From Motiliproteus sp965230185 (GTDB taxonomy: Bacteria > Pseudomonadota > Gammaproteobacteria > Pseudomonadales > Balneatricaceae): a stretch of 64,000 nt of DNA. Within the stretch, counting starts at the first letter, position 1; each line of letters starts with the position of its first letter. Shown one piece after another: positions 9,411 through 18,436 of the stretch. A program made the translations under genes and the position numbers. Below the pieces are notes generated by a model. That model was not told where the DNA came from and did not search any database. It was given only the letters and a program-made list of their open reading frames with translations. The stretch spans positions 186,001 to 250,000 of the forward strand of contig OZ245995.1 in NCBI GenBank assembly GCA_965230185.1, given 5' to 3'.

Positions 9411-12299
9411 TTACAGGCCGAGACTGACCTGTGGTGGCAGGTCGCTGTTCGCTCTGACTTCCGGCAGGCAGCTGAACAGCCGGCCGGCATCGATCTTTTC
9501 CTGCTCCAGTAACTGTTTCTTTACTCCGGCGGAGCGCTCTTCCGCCAGTTGCTTCATTGTCGTTTTAAGCTCCTGGTCGCTCATAGGTATGACTGCCTGA
9601 TGCATTGAGGAGGCTGCCTGAGATGCGGCCGATAGCGAGGCAATTGCCGCTGAGGCTGTCTGTAACTGCTGCTGGCGGTGATTGGCCTGAATGGCCAGGC
9701 CGTCGGCCGCTACCGCGATGCCGCACAGGTTCAGTCGAATTCCCTCCCGTTTTTTCAGCAACTCGCTGATTTTGGTCAGATAACCACGGGCATTGTCGTC
9801 CAGCTCGGACGATCCCGGAGTAAAGCTGACCGGATCCAGGTCAATCGCGTTCTTGCTGGCGGAATCGGCCACCATTCTGCCCAGGGTAATCAGAGCGCCA
9901 TAAGGCTGCAGTGCCGCCGTCAGATAACTGATCGCCCCCTCCTTCGCGACTTTAGCCATAACGATGTTAATGACACTCTGGTAACCGAACTGGGGATCGT
10001 CGACGGAGCCTTCGACCGGAATATCCAGCTCTACGTTATTGTCGTCATCCGTAAGAATCGAGATTGCCGTCCCCAGTGGCATACCCAGCTGCTGATCGAA
10101 CTCTTCCGTGGAGTCCTCCGGAGCCTGCTCGACCCGGAGGTTGTTGATATTAACCTTGTTGTTGCTGCTGACCTGACCCTTGCTGACGGAACCGCCGGAT
10201 ATCAGACTAAACTGGCCGCTCTGCAGCTGGTAACCGCTGTAGCGTCGCATAAAGGGGCTGAACGGGGGCAGTTCAAGATTAACCAGCTTACCCTTCCAGT
10301 CGCCGCTGGGAGAGGCCGCCATCCAGCTGTATTTACCGCTGAAATTCAGCTCGGCAAACTGGTTGATCTTAGCCGCCAGCCTGAACGGGCCAGGTTTCGA
10401 GGACTGGCTGTCGATACCGGTAAGCTCCAGCTGGTCGATGCTGATCTCGATATCATTGGCGTTGACCGACTGGTCGCTGAAGCCTACCACCGCTGGCTGA
10501 TCCAGCTCTATCCTGCTGACAGCGAAGTGATAGGGAGACTCTGTCTGTCTGGGTTTAGCGGCTTCTCCGGCTGGCTGTTGCGGGCCGCTCAGCCCTGCCA
10601 GCCAGTCAAGCCAGGCCTGAGGCTGGCCTGCCTTGTTCAGATTCAGGGCTGTGTTCACGGCTCCAACCCGGACGGTGCCTGCATCGGCACGTTTCTGCCC
10701 GGCCTGAAGCTGATCAATGGTAAGGCTGCTGAGGCTCAGCAGTTTCTGTTTGTTGAGCAGCTGAAGATTGCTGAGCTTCAGCTCCCGGAGCTGCACACGA
10801 TTGTCTTCCAGGGCCTGCAGCTGGCCTGCCGAGAGACCGCCTACCGAGATCAGTCGGGTACCTTGATGGTCACTGACTTCGATGTTATCCAGGCCGAAGT
10901 TACCACGCAGGGTTTTCAGCAGGCTGTTCTTCAGATCCAGTTCCGCATTGCCCTGCCAGTTTCTCTCTGCAGTAGCCAGGCTGAGCTGGTCGAGCTTCAT
11001 AACCGATGGCTGACTGCCGAAATCCCCTTGCAGGGTCAGCGTTCGGGTCAGATCGGTATCCAGGCTGCCGTTCCAGCGCAACTGCTGCTCCTGCAGCGTG
11101 ACGCCGGTCTGCTGAAGATCGAGCTGATCGATGATGAGTTGGCCCCGGCTGGCCAGTTTGCTGACCTGTGACTGAGCCAGGCTCAGCTGGTTGCCGCCGT
11201 CCCAGCCGACGGAAGCGACAGCCAGCTGCAGTTGCGGTTGTTTCAGACTGAGCCCGGCCAGCTGCAGCTTGCCCTGACTGGCGACGGCCTCCGGACCCTG
11301 TTCACCAAAGCTGATCTTATTGCTGCCCTGCCAGTTGATCTCGCTGCCCTTCAGATCCAGTTGTTGTTGCTGAAAAGTGGGATTCTGGACAGCCAGGGTG
11401 CCGTCGCTGTCGATCGATTGCAGCCCTGTCGCCGTCAGCACCACATTATTGCTGCCGTCCCAGTCGATGCTGCCGGCATTGACGGTCAGTTCAGACTGTT
11501 GAAACTCAGATTCCCGCAGCTTGAGGCTGCCTGTCTGTGTCAGTCGCAGTCCATCGTTGTGCTGCTGCACGGCAAATTTCAGATCGCTGCTCAGTGTTCC
11601 TTTCAGTTCCGGTAGCCAGGGGGAGAGCAGCGGCGCCAGTGCCAGCCCACTGATCTTCACTGCCAGTTCTCCGGTGGCATTCTCGGCCAGCGGTGTGCCC
11701 TGGCTGTCGAGCTCAAATTCACTGTTATTGAGGCTGCCGTGGAGCTGGAAGAAGCTGTTCTCATCCGGAAGCCAGTTACGCAGCAGTCGCAGCTGGCCCG
11801 ATGCTATCTCCAGCTGGAAACCCTGCTTTTCAAGGTGGGTATCGATTGCCAGAGAAGCAAGCTTCAGCTCATTAAGTCCCCAGCCCCAACCGGAATCTGG
11901 CTGGGATTCTGCATCCTGGCTTTCAGGGGCGGGGACCGGCAGAGAGACTGGTCCCAGCAGCCATTGCTGTTCCTGTTGTCTGACCGGAATACTGGCGTCA
12001 GCAAAGATCAGTTGGTTGATCTGAAAACGTTTTTGCCAGAGTTCCCGATAGCTGACATCCACGTGCAGGCGACCGATACTGAGTGTCGGCCGGTCAGCCG
12101 CTGTCGCCTCCAGCCCCTCCAGTTCCAGCCGTCCGCTCCACAGGTTGAGGTAGAGACGTTCGATCCCTGCCTGCTCTGCGCCGTTTGCCAGTAACCAGTT
12201 CCTTAACTGTGATTTGACCAGAAATGGTGTTGCCAGCGATACGACCAGCAGCAGTATCGCCACAGAGCCGACAATTCTTACCAGTGTTTTCCGTTTCAT
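9411..12299 (-). CDS. AsmA-like DUF748 envelope protein
   Basis: 962 residues, one membrane anchor at about 7-28 and the rest predicted periplasmic. It begins like DUF748/AsmA proteins (short anchor, LVKSQLRNWLLANGA, then GRLELEGLEA) and ends with a segment resembling an OmpA-type start (VSFTPGSSELDDNARGYL). AsmA-like proteins are long beta-groove proteins linked to phospholipid transport across the periplasm; this role is inferred for this member. Residues 280-409 contain three repeats of exactly 43 residues, each opening with W[DQ]G[SG]N and ending in a QL-rich strand. It is convergent with the kinase gene, which stops 12 bases away. The long plus-strand frames here are antisense shadows. 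Confidence 0.85.
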   Translation of the reverse strand: MKRKTLVRIVGSVAILLLVVSLATPFLVKSQLRNWLLANGAEQAGIERLYLNLWSGRLELEGLEATAADRPTLSIGRLHVDVSYRELWQKRFQINQLIFADASIPVRQQEQQWLLGPVSLPVPAPESQDAESQPDSGWGWGLNELKLASLAIDTHLEKQGFQLEIASGQLRLLRNWLPDENSFFQLHGSLNNSEFELDSQGTPLAENATGELAVKISGLALAPLLSPWLPELKGTLSSDLKFAVQQHNDGLRLTQTGSLKLRESEFQQSELTVNAGSIDWDGSNNVVLTATGLQSIDSDGTLAVQNPTFQQQQLDLKGSEINWQGSNKISFGEQGPEAVASQGKLQLAGLSLKQPQLQLAVASVGWDGGNQLSLAQSQVSKLASRGQLIIDQLDLQQTGVTLQEQQLRWNGSLDTDLTRTLTLQGDFGSQPSVMKLDQLSLATAERNWQGNAELDLKNSLLKTLRGNFGLDNIEVSDHQGTRLISVGGLSAGQLQALEDNRVQLRELKLSNLQLLNKQKLLSLSSLTIDQLQAGQKRADAGTVRVGAVNTALNLNKAGQPQAWLDWLAGLSGPQQPAGEAAKPRQTESPYHFAVSRIELDQPAVVGFSDQSVNANDIEISIDQLELTGIDSQSSKPGPFRLAAKINQFAELNFSGKYSWMAASPSGDWKGKLVNLELPPFSPFMRRYSGYQLQSGQFSLISGGSVSKGQVSSNNKVNINNLRVEQAPEDSTEEFDQQLGMPLGTAISILTDDDNNVELDIPVEGSVDDPQFGYQSVINIVMAKVAKEGAISYLTAALQPYGALITLGRMVADSASKNAIDLDPVSFTPGSSELDDNARGYLTKISELLKKREGIRLNLCGIAVAADGLAIQANHRQQQLQTASAAIASLSAASQAASSMHQAVIPMSDQELKTTMKQLAEERSAGVKKQLLEQEKIDAGRLFSCLPEVRANSDLPPQVSLGL
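11076..11462 (-). repeat. Three 43-residue coding repeats in the DUF748 protein
   Basis: Tryptophans at residues 280, 323, 366 and 409 are spaced 43, 43 and 43. Each unit has W-x-G-[SG]-N at its start, a GxL strand about 20 residues on and a Q-rich strand before the next W. DNA identity between units is low, so the repeat is old. Confidence 0.75.
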
Positions 12300-12443
12300 A
12301 TTGTCTTCATCTCCGCTTGCAAGTCCCCGGGCCTGCAGGACAATGACAGCTGTGGTACAAAGTAAACAGTCACGAATATAAACGATCCGTCCTGACTAAT
12401 CAGCCTGAGACTGCCACCGGATCACTATGTAAAGGTGTTTACC

Positions 12444-12896
12444 ATGAGTAGTTTACGTATCGGGCAGGTGGCGAGAATGTCCGGTGTCAGTGTCGAGACT
12501 ATTCGCTACTACGAGCGGCGGGGGCTTATCGAGGAACCGCTGCGCAGTGAATCCGGTTACCGGGAGTATCCGGCGGAGGTGGCCGACCGGCTGGCGTTTA
12601 TCCTGCGTGGCAAGAAACTGGGGTTTTCACTGGACGAGATCAGGGAGCTGCTTAATCTGCAGCTGACTCCGGGGACAGGCAGTGGTGAGGTCAAGGCATT
12701 TGTCGAGGAAAAAGTCGCGCTGATTGAAGAGAAAATCAGCGAACTGAGCCGCCTGAAGCAGACGCTGACCGGGCTGTCAGCGCTCTGCGACGGATCGGGG
12801 CCAGCGGAACAGTGCCCGATTCTGGGCTTTCTGACGGCTGGTGACACTGAGGATGAGAGCGCCACCAGCTGTCGGAGCTGTCCGGGATCACAGTGA
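12444..12896 (+). CDS. MerR-family regulator, CueR-like (monovalent metal type)
   Basis: 150-residue DNA-binding regulator. Winged helix at 1-70 (LRIGQVARMSGVSVETIRYYE, then GYREYP), dimerisation helix at 81-113 and a metal-binding loop with Cys115 and Cys124 (CDGSGPAEQCPI). At the position that is Cys79 in divalent-metal sensors such as ZntR there is Ser80, as Ser77 in CueR, and the C-terminus has CRSC, reminiscent of CueR's CC tail. By these residues it would sense Cu(I), Ag(I) or Au(I). ATG 12444 is chosen over GTG 12435 because AAGG lies eight bases before it. No copper ATPase or copA-type promoter is adjacent, so its target is elsewhere. Confidence 0.85.
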   Translation: MSSLRIGQVARMSGVSVETIRYYERRGLIEEPLRSESGYREYPAEVADRLAFILRGKKLGFSLDEIRELLNLQLTPGTGSGEVKAFVEEKVALIEEKISELSRLKQTLTGLSALCDGSGPAEQCPILGFLTAGDTEDESATSCRSCPGSQ

Positions 12897-12911
12897 GCTG
12901 CCCCGGGCTGC

Positions 12912-13583
12912 TCAGGGGGTCAGAATTTCGACGCCCTCGGGGGTCCCCATCAGAACGATATCGGCAGGGCGTGCAGCGAACAGACCGTTAGTAACCACAC
13001 CGGTCAGGTTGTTGAGGTGCTCTTCCAGCGCCACCGCGGCGCCGATTTCCAGGTTGTGGACATCCAGGATTTGGTTGCCGTTATCGGTGACAAAGCCTTC
13101 ACGATAAATCGGTTCTGCGTCCAGCTTGCAGAGTTCCCGGGCAATGTAGCTGCGGGCCATCGGGATGACTTCCACCGGCAACGGGAATTCTCCCAGCATA
13201 TCCACTTTTTTGCTTTCATCGACAATACAGATAAAGGTCCTGGCGACTGCCGCTACAATCTTCTCCCGGGTCAGGGCACCGCCGCCACCTTTGATCAGTT
13301 CAAAGCGCTCATTAAACTCGTCGGCGCCGTCGATATAGAAATCCAGCTGATTAACTGAGTTCAGATCGTAGACCGGGATACCGTGGGCCTTCAGACGTTC
13401 CGCCGTGGCTTCGGAACTGGCGACGGCGCCGTCAAACATGTGCCTGACCTCCGCCAGTGCGTCAATAAAGCAATTGGCAGTGGAACCGGTACCGACGCCG
13501 ACAATGGTATCGCTCTCCAGCTTACTTCTGATCTGGTCGACCGCCGCTTTGCCTACCGCCTGCTTCATCTCATCTTGTGTCAT
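12912..13583 (-). CDS. rpiA: Ribose-5-phosphate isomerase A
   Basis: Interconverts ribose 5-phosphate and ribulose 5-phosphate in the non-oxidative pentose phosphate pathway. 223 residues, the normal length. Phosphate-binding GVGTGSTANCFI, catalytic DGADEF, KGGGGALTREK with the general-base Glu nearby and the C-terminal GVVTNGLFA strand are present. Divergent from ilvA, a neighbourhood shared with Pseudomonas; the 170 bases between the two genes must carry both promoters. Confidence 0.97.
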   Translation of the reverse strand: MTQDEMKQAVGKAAVDQIRSKLESDTIVGVGTGSTANCFIDALAEVRHMFDGAVASSEATAERLKAHGIPVYDLNSVNQLDFYIDGADEFNERFELIKGGGGALTREKIVAAVARTFICIVDESKKVDMLGEFPLPVEVIPMARSYIARELCKLDAEPIYREGFVTDNGNQILDVHNLEIGAAVALEEHLNNLTGVVTNGLFAARPADIVLMGTPEGVEILTP

Positions 13584-13753
13584 GGTGTGCCCTGTAAATG
13601 GAGACTGAACTTTGTTGAAGAATTATACGTTGCAACGCTGCCGCCTTGTAGACGCAGGGACCGGATAGTTATTAGTATTACCCGTTTGCATAGCCGTTTA
13701 ACGATCACTTCCACAGCCCCGCGAGAGCTGTCTGCTGCAGACCCGGATTAATC

Positions 13754-15271
13754 ATGCCTCATCAATATATAAAGAAGATTCTTCAGGCCCGCGTCTACGA
13801 CGTGGCAAAAGAAACCCCCCTGGATGAAGCCCGGGCCATTTCCGGACGTCTTAACAACCGGGTACTGTTGAAGCGTGAAGACCTGCAACCGGTGTTTTCC
13901 TTCAAGCTGCGTGGCGCTTATAACAAGATGGTGCAGCTGACCCAGGAGCAGAAAAACTGTGGCGTGATTGCTGCGTCGGCCGGTAACCACGCCCAGGGGC
14001 TGGCGATGTCGGCAGCGGTGATGGGAGTTAAAGCGACCATCGTAATGCCCCGCACGACACCGGAAATCAAGGTCAGTTCGGTGCGGGCCCGTGGTGGTCG
14101 TGTGGTGCTTCACGGTGATACCTATGATGAAGCCTATGCTCATTCCCAGAAACTGGTGGAGGAGAAAGGCTACGTTTATATCCACCCCTTTGATGATCCG
14201 GACGTCATCGCCGGTCAGGGGACTATCGGTATGGAGTTGCTGCGTCAGGAAACAGGGCCCATTCACGCGGTATTCGTGCCGGTAGGTGGTGGTGGCCTGG
14301 TGGCTGGTATCGGTGTTTACATCAAGTATCTGCGCCCTGAGATCAAAGTGATCGGTGTTGAATCGGAGGATTCTGCCTGCCTGAAGGCGGCGCTGGAGGC
14401 TGATGAGCGGGTGATATTACCGCAGGTCGGAATTTTTGCCGATGGTATTGCCGTGGCGCAGATTGGTCAGAATACCTTTGATATCTGTCGTAACTACGTC
14501 GATGAAGTCATCACCGTAAATACCGACGAGATCTGTGCGTCGATTAAGGATATCTTTGATGATACCCGCTCCATAACCGAACCGGCCGGGGCGGTGGCGC
14601 TGGCAGGGTTGAAAAAGTACGTGGCCCGGGAAGCTATCGAGGAGAAGACGCTGATCGCCATCGACAGTGGTGCCAACGTCAATTTTGATCGCCTGCGTCA
14701 TGTGTCCGAACGGGCTGAACTGGGTGAGCAGCGGGAAGCAATTATCGCCGCCCGCATCCCGGAGCGTCCCGGCAGCTTCAAGCAGTTCTGCAAGGTGTTG
14801 GGGTCACGGATGATCACCGAATTTAACTATCGCTACAGTGATGACAGCAGTGCCGTGGTCTTTGCCGGCGTGCAGATCAAGCCCGGCGGCGATGATCGTA
14901 AAGAGTTGCTGGCCGAGCTTGCCGAGCATATCGACCAGGTTGAGGATCTGTCCGATAACGAGATTGCCAAACTGCACGTTCGCTATATGGTGGGCGGGCA
15001 TGCGCCGGCATCTGTGGATAACGAAGTGGTTTACCGCTTCGAATTTCCGGAGCGTCCGGGGGCTCTGATGAAGTTTCTCAATAAGCTGGGCGGTCGCTGG
15101 AATATCTCCATGTTCCATTATCGCAACCACGGTGCCGCATACGGACGGGTACTGGTGGGGATGCAGGTACCGGAATCGGACCGGGCCGATGTGGTGAGCT
15201 TTCTGGAAGAGATCGGATACCAGTACAGCGAAGAGACAGATAACAAGGCCTATCAGCTGTTTCTCAACTGA
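13754..15271 (+). CDS. ilvA: Threonine deaminase, biosynthetic (IlvA)
   Basis: PLP enzyme that turns threonine into 2-oxobutanoate, the first committed step of isoleucine synthesis. 505 residues: catalytic domain to about 320 with the Schiff-base Lys51 (SFKLRGAYNK), SAGNHAQG and the phosphate-binding GGGGLVAG, then two ACT-like regulatory domains (about 330-405 and 425-505, both beginning around an ERPG motif). Two ACT domains mark the isoleucine-inhibited, valine-activated biosynthetic form rather than the catabolic TdcB. No leader peptide with isoleucine codons was seen in the rpiA-ilvA gap. Confidence 0.97.
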   Translation: MPHQYIKKILQARVYDVAKETPLDEARAISGRLNNRVLLKREDLQPVFSFKLRGAYNKMVQLTQEQKNCGVIAASAGNHAQGLAMSAAVMGVKATIVMPRTTPEIKVSSVRARGGRVVLHGDTYDEAYAHSQKLVEEKGYVYIHPFDDPDVIAGQGTIGMELLRQETGPIHAVFVPVGGGGLVAGIGVYIKYLRPEIKVIGVESEDSACLKAALEADERVILPQVGIFADGIAVAQIGQNTFDICRNYVDEVITVNTDEICASIKDIFDDTRSITEPAGAVALAGLKKYVAREAIEEKTLIAIDSGANVNFDRLRHVSERAELGEQREAIIAARIPERPGSFKQFCKVLGSRMITEFNYRYSDDSSAVVFAGVQIKPGGDDRKELLAELAEHIDQVEDLSDNEIAKLHVRYMVGGHAPASVDNEVVYRFEFPERPGALMKFLNKLGGRWNISMFHYRNHGAAYGRVLVGMQVPESDRADVVSFLEEIGYQYSEETDNKAYQLFLN

Positions 15272-15287
15272 TGGGAAAAATGTGGCG

Positions 15288-15314
15288 GCCCGCCCGGGTT
15301 TAACCGGGGCGGGC
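15288..15314. terminator. Candidate terminator between convergent ilvA and yceI
   Basis: GCCCGCCC 15288-15295 pairs with GGGCGGGC 15307-15314 with a short loop. On the minus strand a T-run (ATTTTT) follows after about eight bases; on the plus strand there is none, so it would serve mainly the YceI gene. Confidence 0.4.
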
Positions 15315-15327
15315 GGTTGCCGATGGT

Positions 15328-15933
15328 TTATTGCCGGATTCCTTCGGCTTCAATTCGCAGGTGCACCTGATCGCCGATTCCGGCAGGATTGCCGGGCATT
15401 CCATACCCCATACCGAAGTCGGTCCGTTTGAAGGTGCCTGTCGCGCTGAAACCGGCAACATAGTCCTTTTTATTGAAGGTATGCAGTCCTTCCCGGTTGA
15501 AAGTCAGGTCCAGGGTGACCGGTCGGGTCACTCCCAGCAGAGTCAGATTGCCGGTCATTTTTCCGCTCTTTTCTCCGGTCAGCTCAATACCGGTGCTTTC
15601 GAATGTCATCTCGGGAAATTCTGCAGCGTTAAAGAAGTCCGGCGAGCGCAGGTGCTCATCCCGTTTGGCATGCCAGGTCTGCACTGAGGCAGTTTTTACG
15701 GTAACCCGGACGCTGGACCTGGCGATATCCGAGCGGTCGTAATCAAAACTCCCTTCCAGTTCCGCGAATCGGCCGGGCATATTGGAATATCCGAGATGGC
15801 TGATAAAGAACATGGCCTGGGTATGGTGCTTGTCCAGCACATATTTTTCCACTTCGGCCTGAGCCGGCACAGTCACGGCTCCCATGCACAGCGTCACCAG
15901 AGATGCGGCGCCTGCCAGTTTCTTCAATGTCAT
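15328..15933 (-). CDS. YceI-family periplasmic protein
   Basis: 201 residues. A signal peptide ends at about VPAQA/EVEKY. The mature part is the YceI lipocalin-like barrel that binds isoprenoid lipids in homologues: YVLDKHHTQAMFFISHLGYSNMPG, SVRVTVKTASVQT, LLGVTRPVTLDLTFN and SATGTFKRTDFGM are family hallmarks. The frame extends to 15993, but ATG 15933 has GAGGA in front and starts directly with the signal peptide (MTLKKLAGAASL). Its job in this cell is not known. YceI proteins are often induced by base or stress; a Cpx-like system lies about 1.1 kb further on. Confidence 0.93.
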   Translation of the reverse strand: MTLKKLAGAASLVTLCMGAVTVPAQAEVEKYVLDKHHTQAMFFISHLGYSNMPGRFAELEGSFDYDRSDIARSSVRVTVKTASVQTWHAKRDEHLRSPDFFNAAEFPEMTFESTGIELTGEKSGKMTGNLTLLGVTRPVTLDLTFNREGLHTFNKKDYVAGFSATGTFKRTDFGMGYGMPGNPAGIGDQVHLRIEAEGIRQ

Positions 15934-16060
15934 GATTTTATCCTCACTGGTTGTGACTGAGATCTGAAATCGAGGTTTGTGGCCTGACTTCAAATCCTTG
16001 AATTAATCGAATTCCCTCTCCTGAATGACTGTACTGGCCGCGGAATCTTACAGCTCGGGA

Positions 16061-16918
16061 CTAGTAACCGCTGTCGCTGTCTATCGGATTCAGATACCAG
16101 GCAACTGCCAGCGCCAGGGCTGTGATCAGCAGGCAACAGAAAGTGACGATGAGCGGTTGACCGGCATCCCGTAGCTGCCAGCGATGGATCAGTGGTGTCG
16201 ACAGGCGATTCACCAGCAGCAGCCCGGTAAGTATCAGTAGAGGTAACGGTTCTGCGCCGGTTAGCAGCAGGACCTGATTCAGCAACATGGTCAGTATTGC
16301 GCAGCTGGCAATCAGAATACCGGCCCCGCCCGAATAGCGGTGTTTCGGCCAGTTCCACAGGGCAAAACCGCCCAGTGCCGCCATCAGCACAAATCCCAGA
16401 GTGGCGAGCAGTGCCGAAGAACCGAGCAGGGTGATAAAACCGACTGCACCGGAGGCAAACAGCAGAATCAGCACCGGTAGCAATCCCTGGTGGCGAAGGC
16501 TGTTGAGTCGCAGATGGAGAATCAGACCGGCAGCAAAAACTGCGGCTACCTGAGTGACCAGTACCGCATCGGCGCCGCCCCAGCGTCGCTGGTTCAGCCA
16601 CCACAACGCGATAGCCAGAAAAAGGCTATAGAGCAGAAACTGCGCTGTTCGCTGCAACCGTCTGAGGTCTGCCGCGGCACTCAGCACGATCGCAGCGCCC
16701 ACCAGCCAGGCCAGCTTATGGGTGGAGGAGACCGGCGGAAAAGAGATCCCCTGGACCAGCATCATCACGACCAGAAAGCTGATTGCCGGCGACAGTCCGG
16801 CGAGGCGACGGCCATGGTGGGCACCGGTGGTGAATCGCAGCACTCCGGTCATTATTACTGCTAGGGCCAGCGGCAGTAACGAACTCTGAATGAACGGATC
16901 GTCGATAGAAAATGGCAT
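16061..16918 (-). CDS. Membrane protein of unknown function, about nine segments
   Basis: 285 residues, strongly hydrophobic, with about nine predicted membrane segments spread over the whole length and short loops. An early loop contains HHGRRLAGLSPAISF, and between segments two and three lies QGISFPPVSSTHKLAWL; both are polar and may be functional. The C-terminus is short and acidic. No catalytic motif or transporter signature is recognised. It stands alone on the minus strand between the YceI gene and the Cpx-like kinase, 111 bases from the latter, so shared transcription is possible but not shown. Confidence 0.75.
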   Translation of the reverse strand: MPFSIDDPFIQSSLLPLALAVIMTGVLRFTTGAHHGRRLAGLSPAISFLVVMMLVQGISFPPVSSTHKLAWLVGAAIVLSAAADLRRLQRTAQFLLYSLFLAIALWWLNQRRWGGADAVLVTQVAAVFAAGLILHLRLNSLRHQGLLPVLILLFASGAVGFITLLGSSALLATLGFVLMAALGGFALWNWPKHRYSGGAGILIASCAILTMLLNQVLLLTGAEPLPLLILTGLLLVNRLSTPLIHRWQLRDAGQPLIVTFCCLLITALALAVAWYLNPIDSDSGY

Positions 16919-17029
16919 AGCGGAGCCTGGTCCGGATAATACAACCTGCTCACATCAACTTAGTGCAGAGATGGCAAAAATGCACGCTGGCGGGTACCCC
17001 TTGTTTATGCGTGGAGTACCCGCAGGATA

Positions 17030-18436
17030 TCAGGAGAGGGGAGAGCGGGGCAGTGAGATGGTGACCGCCAGACCGCCTTCAGGGCGGTTTTCAGCGCTGA
17101 TCTCGCCACCATGGAGGCGCACTGCTCGGGCCGCAATCGCCAGGCCCAGTCCGTAGCCGCCGGTTTCCCGTTCGCGAGCCTGATCGGCACGGAAGAAGGG
17201 CTCGAAAAGACGTTTCAGTAGGCTCTCATCGACGCCGGGACCGGAGTCCAGTACCCGGATCAGTGCCTGGTCTGCTTTTGCTTCCAGCCGCACCAGCACC
17301 TCTTCGTCACTGTATTTCAGGGCGTTACGGATAATATTCTCTATTGCCCGGCACAGCAGTTTGTCGTCGCCCTCCACAGGTAGTGATGCGGGAGCCTGCA
17401 ACTGAACGCGTTGCTGGCCGAAATTGGCATCTTCGATCAGCGGTTTCAGCAGGCCGCAGAGTTCCAGCGATGCCGGCTGAAAATCACTGCTGTGGTTGTT
17501 GAGCCGGACCAGTTGCAGGATCTCATCGATCAGCTCGTTAATCCTTTCCGCCTCCAGCTCCATGCGATCCAGTTCCCCGGATTCGCCGGAACGCTTACGG
17601 GCCAGCTCCAGGGCAATACGCAGTCGGGCCAGCGGGGTGCGCAATTCATGGGATACATCCCGCAGCATCTGCTGCTGGCCCTCCAGCAGCGCCTGGATAC
17701 GCTGGGCCATGCCGTCGAAATCCCTGCCCAGCTGGCCCAGTTCATCCCTGCGGTTACCCATGGCACTGGCGACCCGGTTGTTGAGGTCGCCATCGGCCAG
17801 CTTCTGGCTGGCTCGCTGCAGTACCCGGATCGGCCTGACCAGATAATGGCTCAGCAGCATCGCCACCAGCGCCACGATCAGCACCGAGATACTGATGCGC
17901 CAGAACAGGGCGCTGCTGGCGTAAAGGTGGTCGGTCAATTCATGGGGATTGAGAATGACAAAGTGGTAGCGGGTTCCGGTTTCCCCGTTAACGGGCCATA
18001 TCACCGGGCGGAAGTACTTCTTGAAGATACGGCGCCTGCCGTCATGCTCGGGAGGGCGGCGGTCATCAGGATACGGGCGTTCCCGCCACTTTCTCCACTC
18101 CCTGTCTCCACCCCGGTCCCGGCCACGTCCTTCCAGGAAGAAGCGCAGGCCGGCCGGTAACGGTCGTCCGGAAACGTGGCGGTTCTGATCGTCCAGCAGC
18201 AGCACCCGCAATTCTTTGTGTTGGAACAGTTTGTCTTTCCAGCGATTGAGTCCGACCAGCCCGTCCTCTTCGTATTTCCTGACCGCTTTTTCCGCCAGTT
18301 CGGAAATATGTTCCGATTGCTGTTCGCTGCTGTCGAAACTGCGAACCTGCAGCCAGGTGACCCCCAGATTTGTGGCGATGACCAGAATCATCACCAGCCA
18401 GAAGGCAAAGAAGATCTTCCAGTAAAGACGCCGCAT
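17030..18436 (-). CDS. CpxA-like sensor histidine kinase
   Basis: 468-residue envelope-stress-type kinase. First membrane segment about 8-29, periplasmic sensor region 30-175, second segment about 177-199, HAMP 200-252, phosphorylated His263 in VSHELRTPLARLR, then the ATPase domain (NIIRNALKYS, DSGPGVDE, RETGGYGLGLAI). The start overlaps the stop of the regulator gene by one base (TGATG), so the pair is translationally coupled. The periplasmic part holds an unusually charged stretch rich in Arg, Asp and Pro at about 103-140. The neighbour set (regulator, divergent CpxP/Spy-like gene) supports a Cpx role; RstB or another OmpR-class kinase is possible. Confidence 0.9.
   Translation of the reverse strand: MRRLYWKIFFAFWLVMILVIATNLGVTWLQVRSFDSSEQQSEHISELAEKAVRKYEEDGLVGLNRWKDKLFQHKELRVLLLDDQNRHVSGRPLPAGLRFFLEGRGRDRGGDREWRKWRERPYPDDRRPPEHDGRRRIFKKYFRPVIWPVNGETGTRYHFVILNPHELTDHLYASSALFWRISISVLIVALVAMLLSHYLVRPIRVLQRASQKLADGDLNNRVASAMGNRRDELGQLGRDFDGMAQRIQALLEGQQQMLRDVSHELRTPLARLRIALELARKRSGESGELDRMELEAERINELIDEILQLVRLNNHSSDFQPASLELCGLLKPLIEDANFGQQRVQLQAPASLPVEGDDKLLCRAIENIIRNALKYSDEEVLVRLEAKADQALIRVLDSGPGVDESLLKRLFEPFFRADQARERETGGYGLGLAIAARAVRLHGGEISAENRPEGGLAVTISLPRSPLS

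Noticed and set aside
9678..11171. Plus-strand frame of 497 residues
   Set aside because: Entirely antisense to the DUF748 gene; open because of that gene's codon bias; no start signal or motif.
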